Source: a bacterium (GTDB lineage Bacteria > Planctomycetota > J058 > JAJDCP01). From it: a stretch of 11,661 nt of DNA. The translations under genes were made by a program, and so were the position numbers. The notes under the pieces are model-generated. The model saw nothing but the letters and a program-made list of their open reading frames with translations, was not told the DNA's origin and searched no databases. Below are positions 1 through 5,682 of this stretch, piece after piece; the first letter of the stretch is position 1; every line of letters begins with the position of its first letter. Location of the stretch: NCBI GenBank assembly GCA_030428695.1, contig JAUIEM010000322.1:1-11661 (forward strand), written 5' to 3'.

Positions 1-281
1 CGATCGTGCCCCGCTCGCTGTTCATGGCGGGCTACGCGGCCGGCTGCGGGCGCGACGTGCAGCTGGTGGTCGGGGACCTGCACACGACCGAGATCGCGAC
101 CTTCCTCGACGGCGGCTGGAGCGAGCACCCGCTCTTCCTCCGCGGCCGCCGCTGGGCCCGGGCCGGAAAGCTGCGCTTCCTGCTCGCCAAGCTCACCCAC
201 CTCGGCCTCGCGGGCCTCGGCGGCAGCGTGCTGCTGATCCCGCTGTTCCTCGCCCTGCGCGCCTGGCTGCTGCCGGCCTGA
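1..281 (+). CDS. 3' end of an unrecognised protein with a C-terminal membrane helix
   Basis: The frame is open from the left edge and ends at TGA 279-281, so only about the last 93 residues are visible and the true start lies outside the window. The visible part reads as ordinary coding sequence, with a globular stretch containing VVGDLHTTEIATFLDGG and then a basic segment (RGRRWARAGKLR). It ends in a strongly hydrophobic helix of about 20 residues (GGSVLLIPLFLALRAWLLPA) at the extreme C-terminus. I do not recognise the family. The tail suggests a membrane-anchored protein with its globular part on one face of the membrane. The gene converges on the FHA/HD-GYP gene with only 6 nt between the two stop codons, leaving no room for a separate terminator. 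The GTG at position 6 is just the first start-like codon in the window and should not be taken as the real start. Confidence 0.65.
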   Translation, partial: IVPRSLFMAGYAAGCGRDVQLVVGDLHTTEIATFLDGGWSEHPLFLRGRRWARAGKLRFLLAKLTHLGLAGLGGSVLLIPLFLALRAWLLPA

Positions 282-287
282 GCCCGC

Positions 288-1805
288 TCAGTGCTGGGAG
301 GACGACCGCGAGGACAGCGACTCCGCGCTCTGCATGCGGCTGGTGCGCTCCTGAGGCTTGCTCCAACGCTTGAAGGACTTCTTCGCGGTGACCGCCTCCG
401 CGAACAGGTCGACCAGCTTCGGGTCGAGCCGGGTGCCCTTGAGCTTCTTGAGGATCTTCAGCCCGTCGAGCTTCGACACCCCCTTCTGGTAGGGCCGGTC
501 GGTCGTCACCGCGTCGTAGGTGTCGGCGATCGCGACGATGCGGGCTTGCAGCGGGATGTCCTCGCCGGACAGGTTGTCCGGGTAGCCGCCGCCCCCCCAG
601 TCTTCGTGATGCCACTTGATGCCGGGGATGATGCCCTCGAGCTCGGGGATCTTGCGCAGCAGGCGCGCGCCCTGCAGGGGGTGCTTCTTGACCGTCGCGA
701 GCTCCTCTTCGGTCAGCGGGTCGTCGTTCTCGATCAGGATGCGGTCGGGCATGCCGATCTTGCCGACGTCGTGCAGCACCGCCGACACCTCGAGCAGCTC
801 CTGCTCGCGGGCGGGCAGGTTCAGCGCCTCGCCCATGATCCGCGCGTAGCGACGGACGCGCTCGGAGTGGCCGCGGGTGTACTTGTCCTTGGCCTGGATC
901 GCGTTGACCAGGGTGGCGACCGTGTGCTGGAACATGTTCTTGAGCTGGCGGGCGTGGCGCAGGTTCGAGACCGCGACCGCCAGCTTGGCGGCGAGGGTGT
1001 TGACCAGCCGTAGATCGCCGACCTGGAAGCGCTCGGGCTGCGAGGCGTCGGCGTGGATCAGGCCGTACACCCGGCCGTGGGCGATCATCGGCACGCCGAT
1101 CAGCGAGCGCAGGCTCTTGTCGCGGGAGAAGCGCGGGTCGAGGCGGCTGTCGTCGACGTGGACCGAACGCCCGGTGATCAGGGCGTGCAGGTAGGCGCCA
1201 TCGAAGGACTTCAGGTCGATGGCGGCCTCGCGGGGGCTGCACACGCAGGGCTCGAACAGCTCGCCGGAGTCGGGGTCGGTCAGGATCACCGCGACCCGCT
1301 CGCAGGGCAAGAGCCGCTGGACCACCCGCAGGGCGAGACCGGTCAGGGCCTCGCGGGTGTTCTCCTCGCTGAGGGAGCGGTCGAGGTCGAACAGCACCGA
1401 CAGCAGCTTGTAGGCCCGCCCGAGCTTGCGGTCGGACTCGCTGGTCTCGGCGATGTCCTGCAGGCTGCGGTAGGGCCGCACGATCGAGATCGTCGTGCGC
1501 GCGGCCGAGGCCTCGGAGCCCTGGTCGCGGAACTGGATGGTGCCGTGGCCGAGGCCGATCTGGTCGCCGTCCTTCAGCGCCGCCTTCGCGACCGACTTGC
1601 CGTTGAGGAACAGCCCGTTGCGGCTCTGGAGGTCGACGAGCGTGAAGCCGCGCCGCTCCCGTTCGATGTGGCCGTGCACCCCGGAGACGCCGGGATCGCT
1701 GAGGCGGATGATGCACTCGGGGTCGCGCCCGAGCGTCGCGGGGAACTTCTTGAGGACGAAGATACGGCCGTTGTCCGGCCCGTCGATCACGCGCAAGAGC
1801 GCCAT
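288..1805 (-). CDS. FHA - GAF - HD-GYP signalling protein (predicted cyclic-di-GMP-type phosphodiesterase)
   Basis: This 505-residue protein has three domains. FHA (about 1-95) shows GR at 26-27, S41, H44 and N63-G64, the usual phosphothreonine-binding positions. A GAF-like sensor (about 130-285) includes the stretch GVPMIAHGRVYGLIHAD. HD-GYP (about 290-475) shows H313, HDVGKIGMPD at 345-354, H375, HHEDWGGGGYP at 399-409 and IADTYDAV from 426. HD-GYP domains are metal-dependent phosphodiesterases of cyclic di-GMP or related cyclic dinucleotides, and the metal ligands are present here. The usual HHExxDGxGYP signature has Gly in place of the Asp, so activity should not be assumed. There is no receiver domain, signal peptide or membrane helix, so the protein is probably cytoplasmic and takes input from FHA and GAF. 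The tail (about 480-505) is Ser-rich. The ATG is preceded by GGAG (1813-1816) at 7 nt. It appears monocistronic. Confidence 0.95.
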   Translation of the reverse strand: MALLRVIDGPDNGRIFVLKKFPATLGRDPECIIRLSDPGVSGVHGHIERERRGFTLVDLQSRNGLFLNGKSVAKAALKDGDQIGLGHGTIQFRDQGSEASAARTTISIVRPYRSLQDIAETSESDRKLGRAYKLLSVLFDLDRSLSEENTREALTGLALRVVQRLLPCERVAVILTDPDSGELFEPCVCSPREAAIDLKSFDGAYLHALITGRSVHVDDSRLDPRFSRDKSLRSLIGVPMIAHGRVYGLIHADASQPERFQVGDLRLVNTLAAKLAVAVSNLRHARQLKNMFQHTVATLVNAIQAKDKYTRGHSERVRRYARIMGEALNLPAREQELLEVSAVLHDVGKIGMPDRILIENDDPLTEEELATVKKHPLQGARLLRKIPELEGIIPGIKWHHEDWGGGGYPDNLSGEDIPLQARIVAIADTYDAVTTDRPYQKGVSKLDGLKILKKLKGTRLDPKLVDLFAEAVTAKKSFKRWSKPQERTSRMQSAESLSSRSSSQH

Positions 1806-1932
1806 ACTGTCACTCCGTGCCCGCCCGGTGCAGCGTGGCCGCGACCAGGACTGGCCGCGTCCAGCGGGAGGGCTGGCCCCTCGGGAGGATCGCCCAGGCG
1901 CACGGCCCGCGACGATCGGGGGGGCGGTTTAC

Positions 1933-1956
1933 GGGCCGTCGGAAACCCGTCGGCCC
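1933..1956 (-). promoter_or_regulatory. hairpin near the 5' end of the FHA/HD-GYP mRNA leader
   Basis: Read on the minus strand this segment folds as GGGCCG / CGGCCC (6 bp), an A-A mismatch, CGG / CCG (3 bp) and a GTTT loop. It also contains a direct repeat CCGTCGG (1936-1942 and 1947-1953, plus strand). It begins about 10 nt after the predicted transcription start. No T-run follows, so it is not an intrinsic terminator. It may stabilise the leader or control translation, but no known riboswitch consensus was recognised. The rest of the leader (1806-1932) contains smaller hairpins and no gene. Confidence 0.35.
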
Positions 1957-1971
1957 GATGTCTGCCGCCCC

Positions 1972-1977
1972 ATTATA
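1972..1977 (-). promoter_or_regulatory. -10 box (TATAAT) for the FHA/HD-GYP gene
   Basis: A perfect TATAAT reads on the minus strand, very conspicuous in this GC-rich sequence. The hexamer 17 nt upstream (CAGCGG) is a poor -35, so the promoter may need an activator or another sigma factor. Transcription would start near 1965 and give a leader of about 160 nt before the ATG at 1805. The next gene upstream ends at 2030, so the box lies in the intergenic space where a promoter is expected. Confidence 0.5.
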
Positions 1978-2029
1978 CGACTTTTCTCTCCGCTCCGCTG
2001 CCTGGCCGGGCGAGCGCGGCTGCACCCGC

Positions 2030-2461
2030 TCAGGGCGCGACCGGCGGCCAGCCGGTGCTTCCCCGCGGCAGCCCGACCAGGACGGGAACGAGCGTCGCGC
2101 CGGTCTCGAGCTCGACCTCGACCTCCGGTCCGGTGCGGAGCACCCGCGCCGTCCAGTACTCCCCCGCGTGCCAGGCGAGCACCAGCTCGCCCCGGAACAG
2201 GCGCACGGCCCGCAGCTCCTCGGCGTGGTACAGCCCGCGGTCGCCGTTGGGGAAGAGCACCTCGTAGGCGCGCCCGGTGCTGCCGACCACCTCGCCGAGG
2301 TAGAGCCGGGCGATGTCGGGCCACGGCGCCCACACCCGCTCCCCGGGCTGGTAGCGTTCCTGCAGGTAGGCCCGTGTGAAGGTCGCGGCGCTGAAATCCG
2401 GCCCGCGGCAGCCGACGAGCAGCAGGAGCCAGGCCAGGCCGCCCCGGCGCAGGCCGCCCAC
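2030..2461 (-). CDS. small lipoprotein with two Tudor/SH3-like barrel repeats
   Basis: I place the start at GTG 2459-2461, one nucleotide after the stop of the phasin-like gene, giving 143 residues. The same frame is open further upstream, but there it encodes Ser/Arg-rich shadow sequence opposite the phasin gene. The N-terminus (VGGLRRGGLAWLLLLVGC) is a type II signal peptide: two Arg, a hydrophobic core and lipobox LVGC with the lipidated Cys at 18. Residues about 40-88 (PGERVWAPW...YLGEVV...YEVLFPNGDRG...AEELRAV) look like a Tudor/SH3-like barrel. A second, shorter similar unit (about 90-135) contains LVLAWHAGEYWTARVL. This similarity is by eye. The family and ligand are unknown. The tight junction points to co-translation with the phasin-like gene as the last gene of the upp operon. 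No strong Shine-Dalgarno is visible, which fits coupling. Confidence 0.75.
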   Translation of the reverse strand: MGGLRRGGLAWLLLLVGCRGPDFSAATFTRAYLQERYQPGERVWAPWPDIARLYLGEVVGSTGRAYEVLFPNGDRGLYHAEELRAVRLFRGELVLAWHAGEYWTARVLRTGPEVEVELETGATLVPVLVGLPRGSTGWPPVAP

Positions 2462-2462
2462 C

Positions 2463-2810
2463 TCAGGTCGTGCGGCTCGCGGCGAGGGCCTCGTCGAGCC
2501 TCGTCTCGAGGCGCGCGGCGCGTGCGTCCAGCTGGGACAGCGCCCGCGCGGTCGGCCAGTGGAACGAGTCGACGAGCTGCTCGAAGCGCGCGTTGACCTG
2601 CGCCTCGACGCTGTGCACGGCCGACTTGCGCGAGAAGATGTCCGAGATGACACGCTTGCCCTCCTGCTCACCGAGCTCGCCGCGTTCGACGAGCCGGTGC
2701 ACGAAGTCGGCCATCTCCTCCTGGGCCATCACGATCGCCCCGACGCCGGCCAGGGCGACCCGCCGCAGCTGCTCCGCGAAGCTCAGGTTGCGTTTCTCGT
2801 CGTCCGCCAT
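2463..2810 (-). CDS. phasin-like / PhaF-type coiled-coil protein
   Basis: This 115-residue protein has the pattern of the phasin-like family that includes PhaF/PhaI-type proteins. A short charged N-terminus leads to an amphipathic, Ala/Gly/Val-rich helix (RRVALAGVGAIVMAQEEMAD, about 16-35). Then comes the typical VERGELGEQEGKRVISDIF turn-helix (41-59). The C-terminal helix (about 66-112) has heptad-like spacing (VEAQVNARFEQLVDSF, LDARAARLETRLDEAL). Phasins coat polyhydroxyalkanoate granules, but small members like this occur in many bacteria without an obvious granule role, and no PHA synthase or depolymerase is in the window. The ATG is preceded by AGGGGAAG a few nucleotides upstream. The gene lies 21 nt after upp and 1 nt before the lipoprotein gene, in one operon. 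Confidence 0.8.
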   Translation of the reverse strand: MADDEKRNLSFAEQLRRVALAGVGAIVMAQEEMADFVHRLVERGELGEQEGKRVISDIFSRKSAVHSVEAQVNARFEQLVDSFHWPTARALSQLDARAARLETRLDEALAASRTT

Positions 2811-2831
2811 CGCTGCTTCCCCTTTGTTCCC

Positions 2832-3455
2832 TCAGTGGGTCCCGAAGATGCGATCGCCCGCGTCCCCGAGCCCGGGCACGATGTAGCCCTGCTCGTTGAG
2901 CTTGTCGTCGAGGGCGGCGAGGAACACGTGGACGTCCGGATGGCTCTCCCGGATCACCGCGACGCCCTCGGGGGCGCCGACGATGCAGACCAGCCGCAGG
3001 TTCTTGCAGCCGTGCTCCTTCAGCCGGGTCAGCGCGGCGGAGGCCGAGCCGCCGGTCGCGAGCATCGGATCGAGCACGAAGACCTGGCTCTCCGGCGCGC
3101 TCGGCGGCTGCTTGTCGTAGTAGAAGTGGGGCTCGAGGGTGTCGTGATCGCGGTACAGCCCGATGTGGCCGACCCGCGCCCGCGGCAGGATGGCGAGGAT
3201 CGCGTCGGCCATGCCGAGCCCGGCCCGCAGGATCGGCACCAGCGTCACCTCGTCGGAGCAGCGCGCGCCGCGATGGGGACCGAGCGGTGTCTCGACCTGG
3301 TGCTCGACCGTCGGCAGGTCGCGGGTAACCTCGAACACCATCAGCGCCGAGATTTCACCGAGCAGCCTGCGGAAGCGACTGCTGTCGGTGTTCTTGTCGC
3401 GCAGGACGGTCAGTTTTTCGCGGATGACGGGGTGCTGCAGGACCGTGAGTGGCAT
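2832..3455 (-). CDS. upp: uracil phosphoribosyltransferase
   Basis: This enzyme converts uracil and PRPP to UMP and pyrophosphate in pyrimidine salvage, in the cytoplasm. The 207-residue length matches the bacterial family (about 208). Family landmarks are complete: VTRDLPT near 43-49, VPILRAGLGM at 73-82, the PRPP loop VFVLDPMLATGGSA at 125-138 and the C-terminal uracil-binding segment GYIVPGLGDAGDRIFGT at 190-206. The start at ATG 3453-3455 is supported by GGAGAGG 3-5 nt upstream and by the conserved MPLTVLQHPVIREKL beginning. It is the first gene of an operon with the phasin-like and lipoprotein genes, served by a promoter at 3482-3510. No uracil permease is visible nearby. The call is firm. 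Confidence 0.98.
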   Translation of the reverse strand: MPLTVLQHPVIREKLTVLRDKNTDSSRFRRLLGEISALMVFEVTRDLPTVEHQVETPLGPHRGARCSDEVTLVPILRAGLGMADAILAILPRARVGHIGLYRDHDTLEPHFYYDKQPPSAPESQVFVLDPMLATGGSASAALTRLKEHGCKNLRLVCIVGAPEGVAVIRESHPDVHVFLAALDDKLNEQGYIVPGLGDAGDRIFGTH

Positions 3456-3481
3456 GTCCTCTCCAGGGCGGGTGTTGCGCC

Positions 3482-3510
3482 TTTATACCCTGTTGCCTGG
3501 GAGGGAACAA
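3482..3510 (-). promoter_or_regulatory. promoter of the upp operon
   Basis: On the minus strand TTGTTC (3505-3510) and TATAAA (3482-3487) are separated by exactly 17 nt. Transcription would start near 3475 and give a short leader of about 20 nt containing the upp Shine-Dalgarno. The promoter sits directly after the stop codon of the unknown gene at 3517. No terminator separates the two, so some read-through into upp is possible. Confidence 0.6.
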
Positions 3511-3516
3511 GCCGGC

Positions 3517-3971
3517 TCAGACCGGCAGCGTCAGCAGCAGCACCGTCTCGCGCGCCTCGGGGGTGACGAAGTGGTCGGGAGTCAGCGGACGGGGGTCGCC
3601 GCCGGGGGCGTCGGGGTGGTGCTCCTGGGCGCGCACCTTGTACTTCCCGGGGTCGCCGACCTGGGGGTCGAAGACGACGGTGATCTCGTTCATGCCCTCG
3701 ACCAGCGCGGCGCGGGCATCGCGCAGGTCGAAGACGAGCGCGGCCTTGCCGGGCTCGGGGATCAGGGCCTTGGCGTCGATCTCGAGCTCGCCGTTGACCT
3801 TGAAGGCGGCGCTGCCGCCGTGGCGGGCGGTCTCGGGCTCGGGCCAGAGCACTACGAACGGTAGCGGTTCGATGACGGCGAGCTCCCCTGGTTGCGGCGG
3901 TCGCGGATCTTCCGCAGCATCGATTCGAGGTACAGGATCTCTGGAGCCTGGGTCGCGGTGTGTGATCGCAT
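3517..3971 (-). CDS. small unknown protein, reading frame broken by one base (about 151 residues if restored)
   Basis: Translation should start at ATG 3971, 6 nt after a strong GGGAGGA (3978-3984) and downstream of a good promoter. That frame reads MRSHTATQAPEILYLESMLR and stops at TAG 3852-3854 after 39 residues. The frame one base behind carries convincing coding sequence down to TGA at 3517 (for example KVNGELEIDAKALIPEPG, EGMNEITVVFDPQVGDPGKY, VTPEARETVLLLTLPV). The two join smoothly at four G (3885-3888): one added G, or a -1 slip, gives RNQGELAVIEPLPFVVLW. The restored protein has a charged helical N-terminus (about 9-28) and a mostly beta-strand body. No signal peptide or known motif is seen, and I do not recognise the family. 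An alternative start in the second frame near 4053 would put the promoter inside the gene and is unlikely. Confidence 0.6.
3885..3888 (-). other. frame break at a four-G run in the unknown gene
   Basis: Upstream of this run the 3971 frame looks coding, and downstream the -1 frame looks coding. The tRNA-Gly reading GGG could re-pair one base back because four G are present, so -1 slippage is chemically possible. There is no heptameric X-XXY-YYZ site. A homopolymer indel in the assembly is the simplest explanation. Confidence 0.6.
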
Positions 3972-3998
3972 GACGCGTCCTCCCTGCTGCTCCACCAC

Positions 3999-4032
3999 CT
4001 ACAATTGTAGTGCCAGTCGCCCCACCCCCCAA
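3999..4032 (-). promoter_or_regulatory. promoter of the unknown gene, with a palindrome over the -10 box
   Basis: On the minus strand TTGGGG (4027-4032) and TACAAT (4004-4009) are separated by exactly 17 nt. The -10 box lies inside a perfect 12-bp palindrome, CTACAATTGTAG (3999-4010), which could be an operator. Transcription would start near 3997, about 25 nt before the ATG at 3971. The promoter explains why the start at 3971 is preferred. Confidence 0.55.
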
Positions 4033-4149
4033 GGCGGCCGGGGGCTTGCGCACGTAAAGCTCTGCAGTTGCAGGAGCTGGCGTCGATTTCCGCTCGCGGG
4101 GCCCGCCGCGGTGGCGTTCTCACTTCGAGACACGGTGCCCGATTGTGCA

Positions 4150-4182
4150 ACAAAACAAGAACCCCGCCCGAGACGGGCGGGG
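4150..4182 (-). terminator. intrinsic terminator, minus strand
   Basis: A perfect 9-bp stem, CCCCGCCCG (4162-4170) and CGGGCGGGG (4174-4182), closes a 3-nt loop. On the minus strand it is followed by a T-rich tract (TTCTTGTTTTGT, 4161-4150), which makes it a classic Rho-independent terminator for transcripts arriving from the right. Those are the tocopherol-cyclase-like gene or a separate RNA from 4183-4585. It also insulates the downstream unknown gene. Confidence 0.85.
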
Positions 4183-4585
4183 CGACCATAGAGCCTGACG
4201 GAAGGTTTCCGGGCCTCTTGATCCTCAGCCTCAACGGCTGGGGAACCTCTGGCCGACGTCTCCAGAGAGCGCGGAAACTGGGAACGCTGGGACCCCCCTA
4301 GCGCGGTCAGGAAGTGGTCAGGCTCTCCCTACCAGGGGGACGTTTCCTCACGCGTCGGACTACCTATAGAATCCAATGGACCACCTCCTTTTCCGGCGTC
4401 GGGGTCGAAGTGCGGCTCCCAAAACCGCAGGCACGGCGTCGGATCCGCCGAGAATCCGAAGGTACCTTGCCGGGCCGAAGCCCGGGCTCCCAGGGACGGA
4501 AGGCGTGTCGCTTCCGTTGCCAGTGTGGCCCCCCAGGGGCTTGGAAAAGTCTCGATGATTGCGTGGGCGGATTCAAGCAGGTTTT
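4183..4585 (-). ncRNA. hairpin-rich noncoding stretch (long 3' UTR or unrecognised structured RNA)
   Basis: These 400 nt lie between the stop codon at 4586 and the terminator at 4182-4150, and look less GC-extreme than their neighbours. Read on the minus strand they form several local hairpins. One is CCGGGC-TTCG-GCCCGG (UUCG tetraloop). A second is ACGGAAG/CTTCCGT extended by two pairs past a bulge, a third is CTCTGG/CCAGAG around a 9-nt loop, and a fourth is CAGCC/GGCTG with a 5-nt loop. A CCTGACC direct repeat is also present. No open frame here looks coding apart from one tiny candidate with an ideal Shine-Dalgarno (4329-4376). I compared it by eye with RNase P RNA, tmRNA, SRP RNA, 6S RNA and common riboswitches and found no match. 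It could be a transcript tail, a 3' UTR-derived RNA or an independent RNA. Strand is inferred from the terminator. Confidence 0.35.
4329..4376 (-). CDS. possible 15-residue leader-type peptide with an ideal Shine-Dalgarno
   Basis: On the minus strand AAAGGAGGTG (4391-4382) is a 10-nt perfect complement of the 16S rRNA 3' tail. The GGAGG core is 7 nt from a TTG codon (4376-4374). The frame encodes MDSIGSPTREETSPW and stops at TAG (4329-4331). The peptide has no repeated regulatory amino acid and no known homologue that I can name. It sits within the structured stretch, upstream of the terminator. The ribosome site is striking, but the peptide itself is unsupported, so the call is speculative. 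Confidence 0.2.
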   Translation of the reverse strand: MDSIGSPTREETSPW

Positions 4586-5596
4586 TCAGACGAACATCTC
4601 GACGCCGTGGCAGGGGTCGCGGGTCGCGACCTCGAGCGCCGCGCCGTGGGCGCTGTGCAGGTGCGTCTCGAGCTCCCAGCCCGGCCCCACCCGCTTGCGC
4701 AGGCTGAGATGCGCCTCGGCGAGCTTGCTGTTCAGGCAGCAGGTCAGCGCGCGGTCGGGGTTCTCGTAGAACAGGCCGACGGTCTCGTCCCGCCGCGCGA
4801 TCAGCGTGCCCTCGAGCTGCCAGTCGGCGTTCTCGGCCTGGAAGCTCCAGGCCAGCCCCGCGATCTCCGCCTGATGCCGGGGCGCGCGCTGCAGCTGGTT
4901 GAACAGCAGCCGCTCGCCTCGATACCGCAGGCAAAAAAGGCTCAGGAAGGGGCTCGTGAACGGCCCGAGCTTCAGGTTCCCCGAGATACCCTCGAAGACC
5001 GCATCGCTGTCCTCGAACAGGTTGCAGTGCCCCCAGGCGTAGTGGTGTGTGTGCTCACGCCCCCAGTTGTGGCCCTGCATCCCGGGCCAGTCGACCAGCT
5101 CGTAGCTGTCGCCGTCGACCTCGAGCTGCCCGGCCACCCGCGCGTCCGGATAGGGGCTGACCAGCTTGGCCCGCGGCCAGGGGCCCGTGTACAGGAAGCG
5201 GTGCGGAAGCAGCCGCAGGCTCGGCGCATCGCAGCGGAAGGCGAGGTCCCAGGCGATGCGGTGGCCGCCGCTCGCGCAGCTGCCGACCGTCAGCCCCGGA
5301 CCGATGCGGCTGTCACCGATGCCGACCGCGAAGCCTTCCCGGCTCAGGGTGCTCTCGGCCGCCGGATGCACCTCCTTGACGACGACGCGGCGCCCGCTCT
5401 CGCGTTCGAAGAACACGGCCCACAGCTCGCTGAGGGCCTCCTCGGGATGCCCGACGGGCACGAAGATCGTCCACTTCAGCCACAGGGCGCGCGGCGCGGT
5501 CGGATGGTTCGCCTTGAGGAAGAACGACTCGACGTGGCCCCGCCGCTGGCCGGGCCGGTAGCGCACCTGGTTGTCGATCACCGCCGCCTGCGCCAC
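4586..5596 (-). CDS. tocopherol-cyclase / CrtC-like (calycin-type) protein
   Basis: From GTG 5596 this encodes 336 residues. The start is set by GAGGTGG (5601-5607) just upstream and by a promoter at 5624-5652. A longer reading from GTG 5659 would begin upstream of that promoter's -10 box. The sequence is rich in aromatic beta-strands (ALWLKWTIFVPVG near the N-terminus, SELWAVFFERESGRRVVVKE). The central signature WPGMQGHNWGREHTHHYAWG (about 170-189) is followed by HCNLFE. This MQGHNWG...WxHCN pattern resembles two-lipocalin-domain proteins of the tocopherol cyclase and hydroxyneurosporene synthase (CrtC)/AttH groups, which act on hydrophobic isoprenoid or lipid substrates. There is no signal peptide or membrane helix, and no carotenoid or quinone genes lie nearby, so the substrate is unknown. 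The gene ends 400 nt before its likely terminator. The family call is moderately sure and the activity is not. Confidence 0.75.
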   Translation of the reverse strand: MAQAAVIDNQVRYRPGQRRGHVESFFLKANHPTAPRALWLKWTIFVPVGHPEEALSELWAVFFERESGRRVVVKEVHPAAESTLSREGFAVGIGDSRIGPGLTVGSCASGGHRIAWDLAFRCDAPSLRLLPHRFLYTGPWPRAKLVSPYPDARVAGQLEVDGDSYELVDWPGMQGHNWGREHTHHYAWGHCNLFEDSDAVFEGISGNLKLGPFTSPFLSLFCLRYRGERLLFNQLQRAPRHQAEIAGLAWSFQAENADWQLEGTLIARRDETVGLFYENPDRALTCCLNSKLAEAHLSLRKRVGPGWELETHLHSAHGAALEVATRDPCHGVEMFV

Positions 5597-5623
5597 GGGC
5601 CCACCTCGGGAGGAAAGGCCGCC

Positions 5624-5652
5624 ATTGTAGGCGTCTCGCGGCCGCCTGTCAC
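5624..5652 (-). promoter_or_regulatory. promoter of the tocopherol-cyclase-like gene
   Basis: On the minus strand GTGACA (5647-5652) and TACAAT (5624-5629) are separated by exactly 17 nt, and each matches the sigma-70 consensus at five of six positions. Transcription would start near 5617, about 20 nt before the GTG at 5596, which rules out the longer start at 5659. It is divergent from the tRNA promoter, with about 30 bp between the two -35 boxes. Confidence 0.65.
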
Positions 5653-5682
5653 CCAGCACCAGGGAAAAAGCCGGGTTGGCTC

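Noticed and set aside
1810..2025. A 71-codon minus-strand frame between the lipoprotein and FHA/HD-GYP genes
   Set aside because: It overlaps the TATAAT box and leader hairpin, has no Shine-Dalgarno and encodes Arg/Pro-rich sequence.
1053..2267. A 404-codon plus-strand frame opposite the FHA/HD-GYP gene
   Set aside because: It covers both that gene and its promoter, has no recognisable domain, and the minus-strand protein has three clear domains.
4195..4235. Hammerhead-like core (CTGAGGA ... GAAA) on the minus strand
   Set aside because: The sequence between the two motifs cannot form stem II, and no proper stems I and III were found.
4371..4392. Possible fragment of the 16S rRNA 3' end on the plus strand
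   Set aside because: Only about 14-15 nt around the anti-Shine-Dalgarno resemble it. The conserved sequence upstream of it in 16S rRNA is absent.
4364..4576. A 70-codon minus-strand frame in the noncoding stretch
   Set aside because: It starts at TTG without a Shine-Dalgarno and its composition is that of a GC-rich non-coding frame.
4183..4585. RNase P RNA, tmRNA, SRP RNA or a common riboswitch
   Set aside because: The signature elements are missing: the GAGGAAAGTCC region of RNase P, the tRNA-like end and tag of tmRNA, the GGAA-type SRP loop, and the TPP or B12 boxes.
5597..5659. Upstream GTG start (5659) for the tocopherol-cyclase-like gene
   Set aside because: It would lie upstream of the -10 box of a near-consensus promoter and lacks a Shine-Dalgarno, while GTG 5596 has both in the right order.
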